A stretch of 64,000 nt of DNA from Dioscorea cayenensis subsp. rotundata (GCF_009730915.1 NC_052473.1:18620100-18684099), one strand, 5' to 3'; positions 45,601-59,693 are shown, counted from the first letter of the stretch. Program-made: numbers and translations. The notes: generated by a model not told the origin, from the sequence alone.

Positions 45601-47211
45601 ATTCTTTTAGTTCAGTATAGTTCCATTGCTTTGAAACAATATTGGAATCAAAACCTTCCAGACAACAAAACTAAAAGAAGGGCATAGAATTGCCCTCACA
45701 ATTATGCATTGTTAAGAGAAAATACGATATGGCCATTAGCAAATGCAAACTCTGAAAGGAAAGTTGCTGCCACAAGATCAAGAAAGCTAATTGTGCATGA
45801 TTCATGAATATTATTAAGAGTGTAATGAGCGTTTCTTGAAAACAGAAAGACAAAATACTACATAACATTGCTTCTTTCAAGAAAAAAATGGATTCAGATA
45901 GCCCTCTCCCATAAAATCATGTAATATGAGACTGGGATGAGTTTTCATATAGTCCTCAAAAATTGAAAGCTCTTCACCACACTAGTTGTTGCTGCATATA
46001 CACATTTCACTCAAAAGTCTGACATTGACTGCCTATGAAAGGAAAGCCCATAGCATTACTTTCCAATAAACTATTTGTCATCATCCTTGTACATGTTTGA
46101 TAACTGCTAAGCATCCTCTAGCTAGTCAAGTGAAAATCTTGAAGACAAAATCCAAAAGAATGTTGTGTTCACTTGTCTAATGGAAAACAACGAATCAGGC
46201 TATGGACAAGAATATGCATCAATATAGATCATACAGAACTCTTTTTCATAAGCATTACAAGTTTTTTGTACGAAATGATGGAGCAAAATTTATTTCGATA
46301 TATATATATATATATTAGCATGAATAGGAACTGAAAGTTATAGGAAGTTCTTAAATTACATACCTTGGCACTGCGAATGTCCCGGCCCATGAATATAGGA
46401 CTGACGTGCACTGGGTTTTCCCTTGATGCATGTACATATATGGAATATCTATCTTCATGTCCCTGCATATTGACAAAAGAGAGGTCAAACTTGAGAATCT
46501 GTCTTACAAGCATTAAATTCACACCACAATCTCCAATCAATCAACATGCAAATCCTTAAAATTTATGGAAATGATGGTAGATACTGGCAGATTACTCTCT
46601 AAATAAATTCACATTAAACCTGCAAGCAGACTTCAACTAAACCACTTCTGGCAAGGCATTGCAAGCTACCTAGACTATAACAGATAAACTCCTACAAGCA
46701 AATTTGTTCTACACTAATAAATAAGAGCTAAAATCACCACGTAAGAATTCAATGTGAATGAAGCATTAAACATGTCAGTACACAATGCATACTGTATTGT
46801 AAAGATATCAAAGATTGAGAATCATACCAGAAAAAATTTCTCCCACAGTTTCTCAAATGGCAATGAACCTGGTGTCAAGAACATGAAAGCAATCTTTGCA
46901 TTCTTGGACTGAACTGATGGCATAGAAAGAATGTCTTGGAAGACAACACGTGCAGCAATCTCTTCATCAGTGAAGATCCTGGCAGGCGCAGGAGGGAGCC
47001 AATCCATGAAAGGACTGCAAACGCTTGAAGATAAGAAGTAGCAAGCTGAAAATCGCCGAGGTGGGTAGACATAAGCCCCAATCAATGACAAACAAACCAA
47101 AGACACCAAAACAATGATCCACATGGGCTTTTTTGACTGGGATCTATGCCGTGGTCCCGGCATGATGTGGCCGTTCCCAATGACTGGCAGCCAACCTTGA
47201 TGTTTCTTCAT
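42619..47211 (-). CDS. GT14 glycosyltransferase (core-2/I-branching-like, BC10 type)
   Basis: This codes for a Golgi type II membrane protein of the plant GT14 (DUF266) family, related to BC10, which affects cell-wall polysaccharides and arabinogalactan proteins. Ten exons on the minus strand: 47211-46828, 46462-46364, 45285-45185, 45099-45028, 44862-44772, 43836-43756, 43276-43217, 43118-42996, 42911-42873 and 42747-42619. They total 1179 bases, exactly 392 codons plus stop, and all borders are GT-AG, so it is intact. A single membrane anchor lies at residues 31-49 (WIIVLVSLVCLSLIGAYVY) after a basic tail. Family motifs: KIAFMFLTPGSLPFEKLWEK, YSIYVHASRENPVHVS, VGWGKISMVDAEKRLL, NQHFVLLSDSCVPLHNFDY, DPGPHGSGRY, FRKGAQWFSVKRQHA, NCYSDEHYLPTLFHMVDPGG and THVDWSEGKWHPKAY. 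The exact donor and acceptor sugars are not known. Confidence 0.92.
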
Positions 47212-48450
47212 CAAGGGAACCTCATCAGCATCACACCTCAAATTCTATTATTATTCTTTTCTCAATCAATACCTCAAACACTCAACAATTGCCAAGGAAA
47301 TACAGTCCAATGATTGTTGATTTCACTTTGAGCCCATTATCCACTGGTACAGAAGAAAACTGCAAGAAAAAAGAGAGCAACAAGGATATTCATGATAAGT
47401 TAAAGCTCCAAAATTCAATCTTCTACAAAGGACAAAATAAAGATGAGGAAAAATAAGTAAGCTTTACTTGTTGTTAGCATATTTAGAGGGAAAAAAAAAT
47501 GGCAACATTAAGAAAACAAGCCTTTCTAGAAATTTCTTTCTATGACTGTAAGTAATTCAAAGATGGCAACATATTTCAGTTCATCCAGACAATGAAGAAG
47601 AAAACAAATGCCATGATTCATAGAAAAATCAATGTTTCTTCATGTCAAATTTGTGACCGCCCAAGAGTCAAGCCGTCATTCAGAGAATTACAAGCAATCC
47701 GAAACCAACAACGAAAGCCCACAGAGACTTTGATGTTTTTCAATTAGAAAGTCAATCCTTTTGGTAATCTCTCAACCTACCAAATCTGCAACTTCCCAGC
47801 GTGTCCCAAAAGGGAAGCATTTAAGAAATCAAATCACATAAACCGAATTAATTCAACCAACGCACAAGCATCGAAACCTCTCAAAAAGATCACCATTCTT
47901 TTCCAGGGGAGACATCCCTATCCTCAAAACCCACATAAAGAAAAATCAAACAAATAAAATAACTCCAAATCCACAGCAACACTCCACATCGACACCAGAA
48001 CATCCAAAAACTACAGGATTGGCTTACTCATCATCCAAATCCAACAACAAATCACCAAACACCGAAATCCAACCTCGATTGTCCAACAAAAATCAAATCA
48101 AATCCACACGCAAACATGAGCAAAACAAATAAATTACTAATTCCAACAGAAATCCAAGCAAACAACAACCAATGCCATCAAAAAACCTCCCAATCCAACC
48201 ATCCCGGAGCTCAAATCAAACAAAACCAACACCAAATTAAAAAAACCAAAAAAAAATACCAAAAATACCTCAAAATCCGGGTTCCAAAACCGCCCGCGAC
48301 CAAGATCTGAAGAGAAAACAAAAGAACGAAGAGATCGGAGATGAAGATCTGCAGCTAAAGACGAAGAAGAGCAGATGAAATTGGAGGAAAAAAAGGAGAA
48401 GAAGAACGAGAACAAGAAGAAGAAGAAGAAGAAGAAGAAGAAGAGCAAGT
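47212..48450 (-). other. 5' untranslated exons and leader intron of the GT14 gene
   Basis: A probable intron runs from donor at 48268 (minus strand GAG before GTATTT) to acceptor at 47360 (TTGCAG before TTTTCT). The first leader exon carries a long GAA/CTT repeat at about 48411-48441, pyrimidine-rich on the sense strand. Above it lies a promoter in AT-rich sequence. Confidence 0.6.
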
Positions 48451-48656
48451 GAGAGACATGGATTTAAAAGGGGTTGGTATTTGTTTGAATAATTATGGAA
48501 AATTCGAAGGGGTTTTTAGTAAAAGTAATCCCCGTGTTTTATGGTTAACTTATAATTCGGCAAAGGCTCCAAACGGCGTGGAATTACCGTTTCGTTCCAA
48601 CGAGAAAACTCACACAGCCGGCGAGTTTTCTTCATTTTTTTTAATTAATTTTTTTA

Positions 48657-48695
<39 letters not shown>

Positions 48696-51600
48696 TAAAA
48701 TAAAATTGATGTTGTTTTAATTTATTCCTGCTTCCGTGGGACGCCTATTGGCAACCTTTTTGCAAACTCTGTTGTTTTGTTTTTTTGTTTTAAGCTGTTT
48801 TTTATAAACGTGATTTATTCACTTTATAAAATAAATAAAATAAAATTGCTTATATCTCTCTTACTTATTATTGTAGAAATATACATATATTATTATTATT
48901 ATTTTAAAGAAATAATAATAATCATAACAAATATATTATTTGCTTTTATCATACTTACGTATATTTTAACAAATTTTTATTAGTTAAAATTATTAGATAA
49001 TTTTAAATTTTTAAAAAATTGTATCAATTTTTCAAAATTACAAATATTTAAAATCTGTTAAGATTCCATTAATTTTTCTTTCTACTTTAATTATATCTTT
49101 TATTTCTTTTCTTAAAATAGTGTTTTGCTTTTTAAACAAAATATTGAAAAGTATAGGTATATATTATAGATAAAGAATAATTTTTAGATTTTTAAATAAA
49201 TATATAGAAAAAATTTAATAGGACGGGAGGAAATATTGACAAAGTAAACAAGCAAAACTAAGTATAGGAATATATTACAGATAAAGAATAATTTTGGAAA
49301 AAAAAATATTTAATATTTTTTAGATTTTCTAAATAAATATATGAAAAAATAAAAAAATTAATAGGACCGGACGGAGTATTGACAGAGTAAACATGCAAAA
49401 CTAGCTCTATTTATAGTTACCTAGTATACCCTCATCAATTTATAGTATTTTATACAAACTCCCGAATAATAACAAACTTCATTTAAATTTCATAATTAAT
49501 CTTATAAAAAATTATTAGATAATCAATAAATTAGTTTAATAATTATAAAAATTAATTAAGGTTTATTATATTAATAATAGCGTGATTTATTTTTTAAAAA
49601 AGCATAAAATATAAAATTACAAAAATAAAAACAGAAGAAATTTCAGGCTATAGTAAACTTAGTGTAATTACTAACTTAAATAAGGGTGTATGTTAAAAAT
49701 AACTCGCTTTAATTAATTATTACTATACATAATACATGCATGGTTGATCGCATACGATGTTAAGTATGTGAACATAAAGGCCGGGATCTTGATTGGCTGT
49801 ACATGTTTGGACAGGATTCTTGAAACCTTAGTTTGATGACGTGGCAGCTAACCATAACTTCCTTGAATTAACGGATGTCTTAAAATAGATCCGTTTAGCA
49901 GTTTTATAGTTATTTATAATCCAATTAGGATCTGCCACGTGTTTGGTTATTATAAATTATATTTAATATTTGTTTTTTATGTAGATTTTTTTAAAAAATA
50001 ATATTGAGAATTAAATGGATAATTTATTTTTTTTAAAAAAAATATTTCTTTAAAATCACTAGCTAATCAGTGGATGAATTTTGTTACGAAAAACGTGTAA
50101 ATTTATAGTTTAAAAATATCTATTATTAGAATTTAAATGAGTTTTAACTTGATTTACTATTTTTTATAAAGAAAAAAAATAAAAGAACTTAATCTTTTGT
50201 CTTTATGGAATCTTGATCTAATTAAGGTTAAATTTTATAATGTTTTAGCATTTAATAGATGGTGGATTAAGTCAAAGCAATGATGATTAAGCTAAGTTAA
50301 AGACCATGTTAGCTGGCTTATTAATTAGTAAGCTAACATTGAACTCTTAAAACTCATTAATGGATCTATTTTGAATAGCAAAGATGCTGCCTTGATTCTA
50401 TGATTAAGAAATAGAGTTTTGACTTTGTTATTTATAAATCTTAGAAGCAGAGGTTTCAACTAAGGACATGTTTCTCTAGACTTTCTCTTCTTTTTTATTT
50501 TATTTTATTTTATTTTATTATTATTTGTTTTAATATTCATAACTTGGGTTTAATTAATAAACCACTTTCCAATCCATGCTTCTATTATTAATAATTGTGG
50601 ATGGGCTCATGCTAATTTAACTTGATTCAAATCTAAGTCTATGGCTAAACTTTTCTAATTACAAATTAACAACAATAGCAGCAGCAGCATCAACAACAAC
50701 AACAATAATGACCTATTAATCCTAATTTTTTTTTACCAGCTATATAAATTTTTTCCCTTCAACATTGCTCTTATCAACAACTAAAAACTAGATATATATA
50801 AACAAGCTAAAATATATCATTTTATGAAATTTGTGTTAAACACTTTTTAAATCTAACTTTTCTTCTTTTACGAGTTACAACCCATATCATCTTTATCGAT
50901 TCTCCCAATTTGTTAATAATAAGTGTCACTCATAGTATATATCGAATAAATTTTTTGTTTTTTTTTCAATCATTCCTAGCAATGTCCGACATTGAACTTA
51001 GCATTCTCATTTCAGTATTGTCATCTCAACCATGTTTATTCTATGTTACTATTAAACTACTCAACATTCTAACTATACTTGATTTAACAACAGTTTTATA
51101 AAACTTATTTTTAATATAAGAGATATTTTACGATCATTTAAAACTCCATAAACTTTCTTCCATTTTATTCAACGTGACTTAATCCTTTTTGTCATATTTT
51201 ATTAGTTTCTCATCATTTTGAATTATAATGCGTATATATTAAAAATTTCTATTTTTACCAATCCCAGTGTCATCCATCTTAATCTCTCTCTCATTTCTAC
51301 TCGCTTTAATATCAAAAATTACATTTTAGATATTTTGTTATTATTTTATTTAACTTAAAATATCTAAATTCTAAAGTGTTTCTCGGCATCTCAAATTTTA
51401 ACCGGTTTTCAACTCAAAAGTATTCCTTGTACTATAAATAGAATGTCTAATTAAATTGTGTTCGTTTTTCAAAGCGTGCTATCCTCGTAGAATATTTGTT
51501 TCATAATTAAAAAAATAAACTTAAAATTTTTAAAGTGGCCCATTGCTCATTTTAGCCTCTTAACAAGATATGCCATATATATGGCACGTTATATTTAAAT

Positions 51601-52420
51601 AGAGGATTCTCCTTGATCAACGCAACCAAAATAAATAAATTTATCCGGTTCAAATATCAAAATAAACAACCATTGGCTAGTGCTGTAAATTATTACTTGA
51701 ATGATGAATAACCAAATCAAAAATCAAATTCCTGTACTGTGTAAATATTGTAGAAATACTGTAGCAGTAATGTTCATTTATTGTTTATTAGGTCCTTATG
51801 TGGGAGGATGCGGTTTTTCTAACCTCTAAAATTGCATGAAAAAGAGATTTATTAATTTAGTTTAGTTTCTAAAAGTTTTCTAAACATGCGTGCACTAGAT
51901 CTCTAATTAATCGTTTCATGTAACTTCTTATAATATTAATAAATCTTTATAATGTCAATAAACCACCACTATTGATGCATTACCGTATCAACCTATCTCT
52001 TGACAACTTTGTAAGGCGGCTTTTGCTGCTTTTGCCAAAGGAAAAAAAAATCAAAATAAATATTGTCCTAAAATAAGCGGTTTGACTTCCATTCATGTTT
52101 TCCATCCCATTGACCTCAACACAGTTTAAATATTTTGTGAAGAATTGAAATCAAGGAAGCACATAGAGAGTTCTTACTTGGGATATGTAGTGATGAATGA
52201 ATTGCTAATTTTAATATTGCAAGGGATATAATATATATATAAAGAGATGATCGTGCAATGAAGGACAAGTGGGAAATTTTAAAAATTAATAAATAAACTA
52301 AAAATTAAGAAGATGAGTTGTACTAGTTGTTCAGCCACAGTCAACATCAGGGACCACATTAATTATAAACTTTCCAAACCATGACCGATAAATAGCATGG
52401 GCCGGGCGGAATTGTAAAAT

Positions 52421-52454
<34 letters not shown>

Positions 52455-53606
52455 GAAGTAAAAAAGAGAAAATTATTGGTAAGACTCTAAACTATCAGAT
52501 AATAGATCAAATTCTTAAGTACTAAATATCTAAAACAATGATTATTATTATGAAGAGATGAATCTCGAGAAAATTAAAATAATATCAATGACATTTCTTT
52601 TTCATTGTTTAAAATATAGAACAAAATTATTGTCAATAATGCCAAAAGTATTACCAATGACCGGTTGACATCAAATTCTTTGTATAAAGTATATATTTGT
52701 CCAGCTTAAAAGATAGGTTCGAATCACAGCTTTCATAGAGGTTGACAGTATATATGTTGTAGAACTTGACTCCTTATGTGTGCATATCCCTGACACGTGG
52801 ATTGTTCACATTTGTCAAAATTTTTTTTTTAATAAATTTGAAAATAAGGAAAATATATTTTATTTTATATATAGAGATGATAGCTAAAGTATATTTAATA
52901 GGATTAATATATGTGTGTGTTTATGCGATTAACATACAGGACCTGGCATGGGCTTTGTTGGTCTTTAGAGGCCCAATATTTTAAGCATTTTAGTAAAATA
53001 ATAAATTATTAAATTAGCCAAATGGGCTTGTCCAAACCCGAACCCAAGCCTTTTAAGTGAATATATATACCTTTTAAAAGTGCTTGTTCATTTTCATATC
53101 TTTGTCTAACAAGTTGTCACCTTTCTGAATTTGAACAATTGCTTCTGTCAATTGCAACTCCTCATTGCTTTCCTTTTAAATTGAGAGTTAATGTTCAAAT
53201 TTAAAAATTAAACAAACACAACATTTTGTTTTACTTTCATTAATAAGCTAGCTACAATGTGCACCTACTCTTTAATCTCCAAATCTTTTTTATGGAGCCC
53301 ATGTCTCTTTAGACTTTATATATGTTGTTATTCCTTAAATGTTTAGTTATAGTGTGCATCTTCTTGTGTTGTTTTTATAATTATTTATTGTTTTTGTTGA
53401 TATATCTTCATCTTTAGTGGATTCTATAACTGTTTTTTTTTTCTTTTTAATTTTCTCTGTAATCCTTGTAACTTCATTTTATATAAACAAAAAGAACTTT
53501 TACTGGGTTCTTTGAGACGTTTTTGATTCTTGGAAATGACTAGTTGTTGAAAGATGGATAGCACTATCACTATCTATTGTTATATATAACAGCGTCTATG
53601 TGTATC

Positions 53607-53650
<44 letters not shown>

Positions 53651-55559
53651 AGAGACACAAACCAATATTACATCTTTTAATTACATCGATCATTGGATTA
53701 ATTTTGTAATTGGAGGAGAATCTTTCAACAAAATTTAAGTCTTTAACTATATATATACATCCTCATGGGTTTTATGGTGTGCATAAGCTCGATTGAGTAA
53801 TATATTTAGTTTGTATATAAGATGCATGATATCAAGATTCAAGGAGAATGTGTACATCTCATCACATATTTAGTCCTAACATCACATAAAATAACATGAA
53901 AACAATCATCATATAATAATCTTGTGGGTATTTTTATTATATCAAGAGATTGTTTATAATCATGCACAAGAAGTTTTGCTACTTAGCTTCAGTCTTTATT
54001 TACCATGCAATTGTGTTCTTAACCAATTAAGAGAAATTCATACCAAAATATATAAATGATGAACTAATCTATGAATTAAAGTTGTGTAATATTATTCTCA
54101 TGATGAATTGGTGTTAAAATACAAGTTCATTAACTATACATATATATCTCTATCTTCTCACCTATATATTACCAACCACTTTGATTTCTTTCATGCAATA
54201 GCAATTCAAACTGATAGGAAATACTATATATGCATACTTCTCAAACTCTCTTCATTAATTCTCATCAAATAATTGAAAGAGACTGAATTGCAATTAGTTA
54301 TCTTGAAGTGATTAACAAGTAAACTTGTAAATGTCTCTCTTTCTAGATGCAGGTAACATGACTATTATTTTTTCATATGTTCAAGAAATTAAGTTATATG
54401 TGTATCTGTACATGCATGAGAGAATTTAGTGTAATCATTCTGAATTAAAGTATTATCACATGAACAATATTATGTACTTTAAATTTCAATGACTACAATA
54501 ATTTTTCGACGTCTAATTTGACGATATCTTAGTCCCTCGCTTACCTCAAATGCTAGCTTCTCTTTTACAAGTCTTAAGACGATAGCGTGAAAATGAATTG
54601 CATTGAAGATGATTGTCTGCAAGTCTGAAACTATCTGCGCACACAATCGTTGAACTTTGGAAAAGTTTCCGGAAACAAGAGGTGAAAATCGTCGGATATG
54701 AACAAAGAACAAGATCCGACAAATAACTAATCTTTTAGACAAAATAATACTTAATGACAATCAAAAGTTTCTTACTGAATTTAGCTCTTAATTTGGCAAA
54801 TGACTAATGGTTGTCAGTTATCAACTCATTGAGTTCTTAGTGTTTAAAAATTAATTCAAACATCGATCAAAGTTACATCAAATTACCGAACAAAATGAGA
54901 GTTTCTTTCAAGAACATATATAAAAGATGAGATCAAATCTTCGACCGAAGAAATTAATTTCATATTTTGAAGTGCATGACAAGTAATTCATATCAAACTG
55001 TTCTCTTTATTGACAAAGTCAGTGCAGGAGTTCGAACTTTGAACTAATCAATACGAGCACAATTACTGGTAAGCCGATTGCGCACGCCATCATATCGAGA
55101 TATATATATATATATATGTTCTAAAGCACATGTTCATATATATATATATATCAAAGGGAAAATTAAATGAAAGCACACCATATATAAGTTTATGTAATAT
55201 TAATTAGGGTTTATAGTTATATGATAAATTGTTTCTTAACTTGTTCCGCACTTTGATGCCACCATGAACATTAATTCAACAACAAAGGAAACATAAAACT
55301 GAAGTTTCTTAATGAACCATCACAACTCAGCTGATTGAAAGATATGATCAACCTAACACTGAAAAAATATTCATGTTTAATTTAATTTATAATTAAACTG
55401 CAACTACTCTAGAGGCTGCTGGTTATCAAAGTCCAAGTGCTTGATCTATATATGCAACTTTGATCTTTAATTTCTTTAGGTGCACAATCAGCAATCATGT
55501 AGTTATCTGTAATCTTGACACCGATAAAGACCCTTTGATCGATCTTCGTTCTATTAATT
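48451..55559. other. Gene-poor AT-rich region
   Basis: This 7 kb stretch has no gene that I can support. It holds a TTA microsatellite (48658-48694), a pair of similar 130-base pieces around 49140-49230 and 49255-49375 (both 'agtataggaatatatta.agataaagaataa...ataggac'), a TAA repeat at 52424-52453, a TG repeat at 53611-53647, and at 51590-51830 a piece sharing words with the MITE family at 40 kb. Open frames here are short and low-complexity. Confidence 0.5.
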
Positions 55560-56380
55560 TCGTATTATAATGATTTATATATAGTAAACCTAAACAAGAT
55601 CGTCTACATGTTTAATTATATATAATAACTGATAAATATATATATATGCAAGCAAGCACACAACATAACTAATTAAAAAAGAGTGTTCTTAATTACAGTA
55701 AACCAACAGACAAGATTAATGTTTTGTTGCACCAAATCATTCTTTTTATTTCAGAAATGTTAACATTGCAATATATAAAATGCATGTATGAAGAGATCTA
55801 TAATCAAATTGATGATAGAAAACTCCAATTTTAATTCTCTTACAATTATATATATAGTTCTCATCTATGATTTATATAGTAAATCAAAACAAGATGTATA
55901 TGTATATATTATAACTAATTAAGAGTTCAAGCACATAATGCAACTAGAGTGTTCTTCTGAGCAACACCAAAAGAAAAGGTACATAAATATCAATGTTTTG
56001 TTGCACCAACTCACTTCATTTAATTTCAAAAAATGTTAACATACAATGCAAGACACATAACAAACTATATATTATTTAAGGAACAAAATAGATTTCTTAT
56101 CACAAAATAGATTTCTTATCCGTGATTTATATATAGGAAACCGAAAGAAGATATATATATATATATATTATACAACAAGGGTGTTGTTCTAGCTAGTAAC
56201 ATCAACAGACAATATTAATGCTTTGTTGCACCAAATCACTTCATTTAATTTCAAAAAATGTTAACATACAATAATGCAATGCAAGATATATAACAAACTA
56301 TATATATATATATATATATTATCTAAGAAACAAAATATATTTATTATCAGTGATTTATTGTAAACCCAAACAAGATGTAT

Positions 56381-56420
<40 letters not shown>

Positions 56421-56560
56421 ATACAACAAGGGTACGTGTTATATATTCTAGTAACATATATATATAAACAGATTAATTAAGATTAATGTTTTGTTGCACT
56501 TAAATGATCACTTCATTTAATTTCAAAACTCTTGTAATTAATTCTTTGATCACAAACATA
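55560..56560. repeat. Degenerate four-copy tandem array
   Basis: A unit of about 230-300 bases occurs four times. Shared markers are 'tgatttatatatagtaaacc.aaacaagat' at about 55568, 55868, 56121 and 56350, and 'aatgttttgttgcaccaaatca.ttcatttaatttca' at about 55721, 55992, 56216 and 56485. Copies differ mainly in the length of internal TA runs. The array lies about 2 kb upstream of the NAC gene. Confidence 0.75.
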
Positions 56561-56949
56561 ATAATGTTCTGCTTAATTGCAATGCTAGAACATATATATC
56601 TAGCTAGATCAAAGAAACAATATAAATTAAATATTTCACTATCAAACCATTAACTAAGAATGCAACTATACATATATATATATACATATATTCAACTATC
56701 AATGTCTATATCCATACATATATATAAAAAATCAATTTAATGATCACTAAACACCAATTCTCACTAACAATTATAAACCCAAAAATTAAACTTCGGAAAA
56801 AGACATGAATTGGAGAAAAACAAAGACAAGTTGGAGTATAAGTGTGACCCATAGAAACCCTAGTTGAAAACCCTAACAATTTTTTAGTGGATTGAAAACC
56901 AAGTAAGAGAACGGTCTTACAAAAATTGGTGGTTTTTTTTTTTTAATGT

Positions 56950-57114
56950 TAAACGGTTCGGTCCGGAGGGAACCCGGGCCCGGTTAACCCGACCGACCGG
57001 TTCCTGGTCAAAGGGGAACAGCGTTTGAATGTGGGTCCATGATGACGTGGAGTGATGTTATTGGTTGGGTCAAGCTGGATCACGGGAGGTTGGACAATGG
57101 CCCCACCACACGTG
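56950..57114 (+). promoter_or_regulatory. GC-rich patch with G-box, TGACGTGG and CCAAT words
   Basis: This is the only GC-rich stretch in several kilobases. It contains 'cggttcggtccgg', 'cccgggcccgg' and 'cgaccgaccgg', then TGACGTGG (57043-57050), an inverted CCAAT box (57060-57064) and a G-box in ACCACACGTGTCGTGTGG (core 57109-57114). It could be a distal control region of the NAC gene 1.3 kb downstream, or the GC-rich end of a decayed hAT element like those at 35 and 37 kb. Confidence 0.4.
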
Positions 57115-57139
57115 TCGTGTGGATTAAGATTGAGGGGGT

Positions 57140-58397
57140 TGGATTAGTGACATAATTATTCTCTAATTCTTAGCTAATCTTTGTCTTATATGGATAAATT
57201 GAAATATTAAAAATTCTTATTTTTTAATTGATGATATTTTTTTTTAGAATATTTATTTGAATATTATATGAAACAAGATTGTATGTGATTCTGAACAGAA
57301 ACCCTATGAAAGCATGAAGGAGAAGTCAAGTCAAGAGTATTATTAGGTGTATTATTTTAAGGAAAACTATAATGTGCATGCAATAATAAACAAATATTAA
57401 TTAGTTTTATTTTTATTTTTTATATTTTGAATATATATATGTGTGTGTGTGTATATATATATGATTGTCAAATCACAAAGCATTAGTAAAGACAAAAATA
57501 AATGATAAAATTGTCATATCATGATCTTTCTTTATTGTATTAAAACTCATTGATTATCTCTGCAACAAAAAAACTTAAAATTAAATACGGGACAAATAAA
57601 AGTGGCTTCTCCACATTTTTTTTTTTAAAATAAAAAGAAAGAAAAAAACTAACTTTGCCACTGAAAAATATTCTAATACATTCAAATAAAAGGTTTTAAG
57701 AAAAATAAATACATAAATTAATGCAACAAGAACAAATGTATATACAATAGATATCAAACTATCTAATGAATATGAATCATATTACATGCATATGTACGTA
57801 CAATACTTGATTTTTTGTGATTATATGATTAATATTGTAATGTTAGAAATAATAAGTGGAGAAAATAAATAAATAAATAAATAAATAAATAAATGTAGTG
57901 AAGAAAAAAGGGTGTCTAATTAGTTGGTAAGAGCTTGAGGAACACACATGCACAGACATGCACATCCTCACCTCATAAAAACAAAAGCTTAAACTTCAAT
58001 CTTCTTTGAAAATGTCAGCAAGAAAGAGACTCCTTAATTAGTCCTGATCATACATCAAACCCTAAATAAATTAAATAACTCTCAACTCACATACCTACAA
58101 CTTCAAAGAAGTTGCCATCCCTCTTGCTTCCTTGTTAACCAGCAACATAAACCATTAATCTTCTATATATTCTGGTAAGCATGTTCATACTTTCTTTAAA
58201 TATATATATAAATAAATAAATAAATATATATATATATATATGGATTCAAGGTTACTTATAAATCTCTCTTCTTTCAGGGTTTGATTCAAGTTTGAAGTTA
58301 ATTATAAGAAGCTTTAATTACAGAGATATATCAAAAGGTGGTACATATATAGTACTGGTGCAAGACTAGTGCTTCAGTATTAATCATATTGTTCAAT
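57140..58397 (+). other. Proximal upstream region and leader of NAC gene
   Basis: AT-rich sequence with an AATA repeat at 57866-57893. A likely leader intron lies between a donor at 58172 (tattctg before GTAAGCAT) and an acceptor at 58277 (TTTCAG before GGTTTG). Confidence 0.45.
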
Positions 58398-59693
58398 ATG
58401 GAAGGAGGAGAAGGAGTGAAGGAGGAGACACTGCCTCCAGGTTTCAGGTTTCATCCTTCTGATGAAGAGCTTGTTACTTATTATCTCACAAACAAGATCT
58501 CTGATTCCAAATTCACTGCAAGAGCAATTGCAGATGTGGATCTCAACAAATCTGAGCCATGGGATCTCCCAGGTATATATATATATATATCTTCTAATTA
58601 ATCCTTTTAGCTTATATTAATTATATTGATGATCGATCTCTCTATAAATTAATTAAGTTTTGATAGTTGTTTCTTGTTAAATTAACAGAGTACAACTAGA
58701 ATATTGAATTGAGCTTTAATTTCTATTAATTTTTTTAAGTTATGAAAATTAAATAAAGAAGTGCAAGTTTAATAAAACATGCATGTACATGACTTGTTTA
58801 ACAGGGAAAGCAAAAATGGGTGAGAAAGAGTGGTATTTCTTCAGTCTAAGAGATCGAAAATACCCGACCGGAGTCCGAACAAACCGTGCCACAAACGCCG
58901 GTTACTGGAAAACAACTGGCAAAGACAAGGAGATCTTTAGTAGCAACTCATCTGAGCTTCTAGGAATGAAAAAGACACTAGTCTTCTACAAAGGAAGAGC
59001 CCCTAGAGGAGAGAAAACCAATTGGGTCATGCATGAGTATCGCTTACCCTCCAAATCCCCTCTCAAACCTAACAAGGTTATATATCTTCATTTCCTTATT
59101 CTGATCCTTAACATATATATATATATATATATATATAAATTTTAAACTCATCAAACATATCTTAACACCAAATTAATATATATATTCACATCAATCTTAT
59201 GCAGGATGAGTGGGTGGCATGCAGAGTATTCATGAAGAGCTCCGGAGGGAAGAAGTATCCATCCGGGCAGCCAAGAACTCATTCATACTCACTAAACATG
59301 GGGCCGGGCTTCGCGCCACCGCTAAATCAAGCCGATCTATATAATTTCGGCTTCGGTGCTGGCTATCTGAGCAACGCTGAGCTCGCGGAGCTAACAAGGT
59401 TTGCGAGAGGGACACCGGGTGTACTCCCGCCGATACAACCTCAACTCAACTTCCCTGGTGTTGCCGCCTTCTCCGGCCTTAATTTAAACCTCGGCGTGCC
59501 ACCGGCACAACCACAGGGTTTTCGATCAATGCCGGCAACTGTAGGCCAAGCTCAAGGAGTTGTAGGAGAGGTGGCTCCTGCAGTGCCATCTGAGTGCATT
59601 CTTTCAGGCAATGCAGGAAGCTTGAATGGTGTTAGGTTCCAAAACATGGAGCCATGCATGGACTTATTAGAGGGTTATTGGCCTTCCTACTGA
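58398..59693 (+). CDS. NAC-domain transcription factor (NAM/CUC-like)
   Basis: Three exons, 58398-58572, 58805-59076 and 59205-59693, sum to 936 bases, exactly 311 codons plus stop. The two intron positions are the usual ones for NAC genes. The NAC domain (about residues 12-155) shows all five blocks: [59 protein letters not shown] with [36 protein letters not shown] and [12 protein letters not shown]. It binds DNA as a dimer in the nucleus. The variable C-terminal half is rich in Gly, Pro and Ala and ends [11 protein letters not shown], an acidic-aromatic end of the activation type. I looked for the miR164 target word that marks CUC1/CUC2 and NAC1 genes and did not find it, so it probably belongs to a related branch not under miR164. 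Confidence 0.93.

Noticed and set aside
54479-54760. 93-residue minus-strand frame
   Set aside because: It has a more gene-like base mix than its surroundings and might be a transposon fragment, but I recognise no domain, promoter or neighbour that supports a gene.
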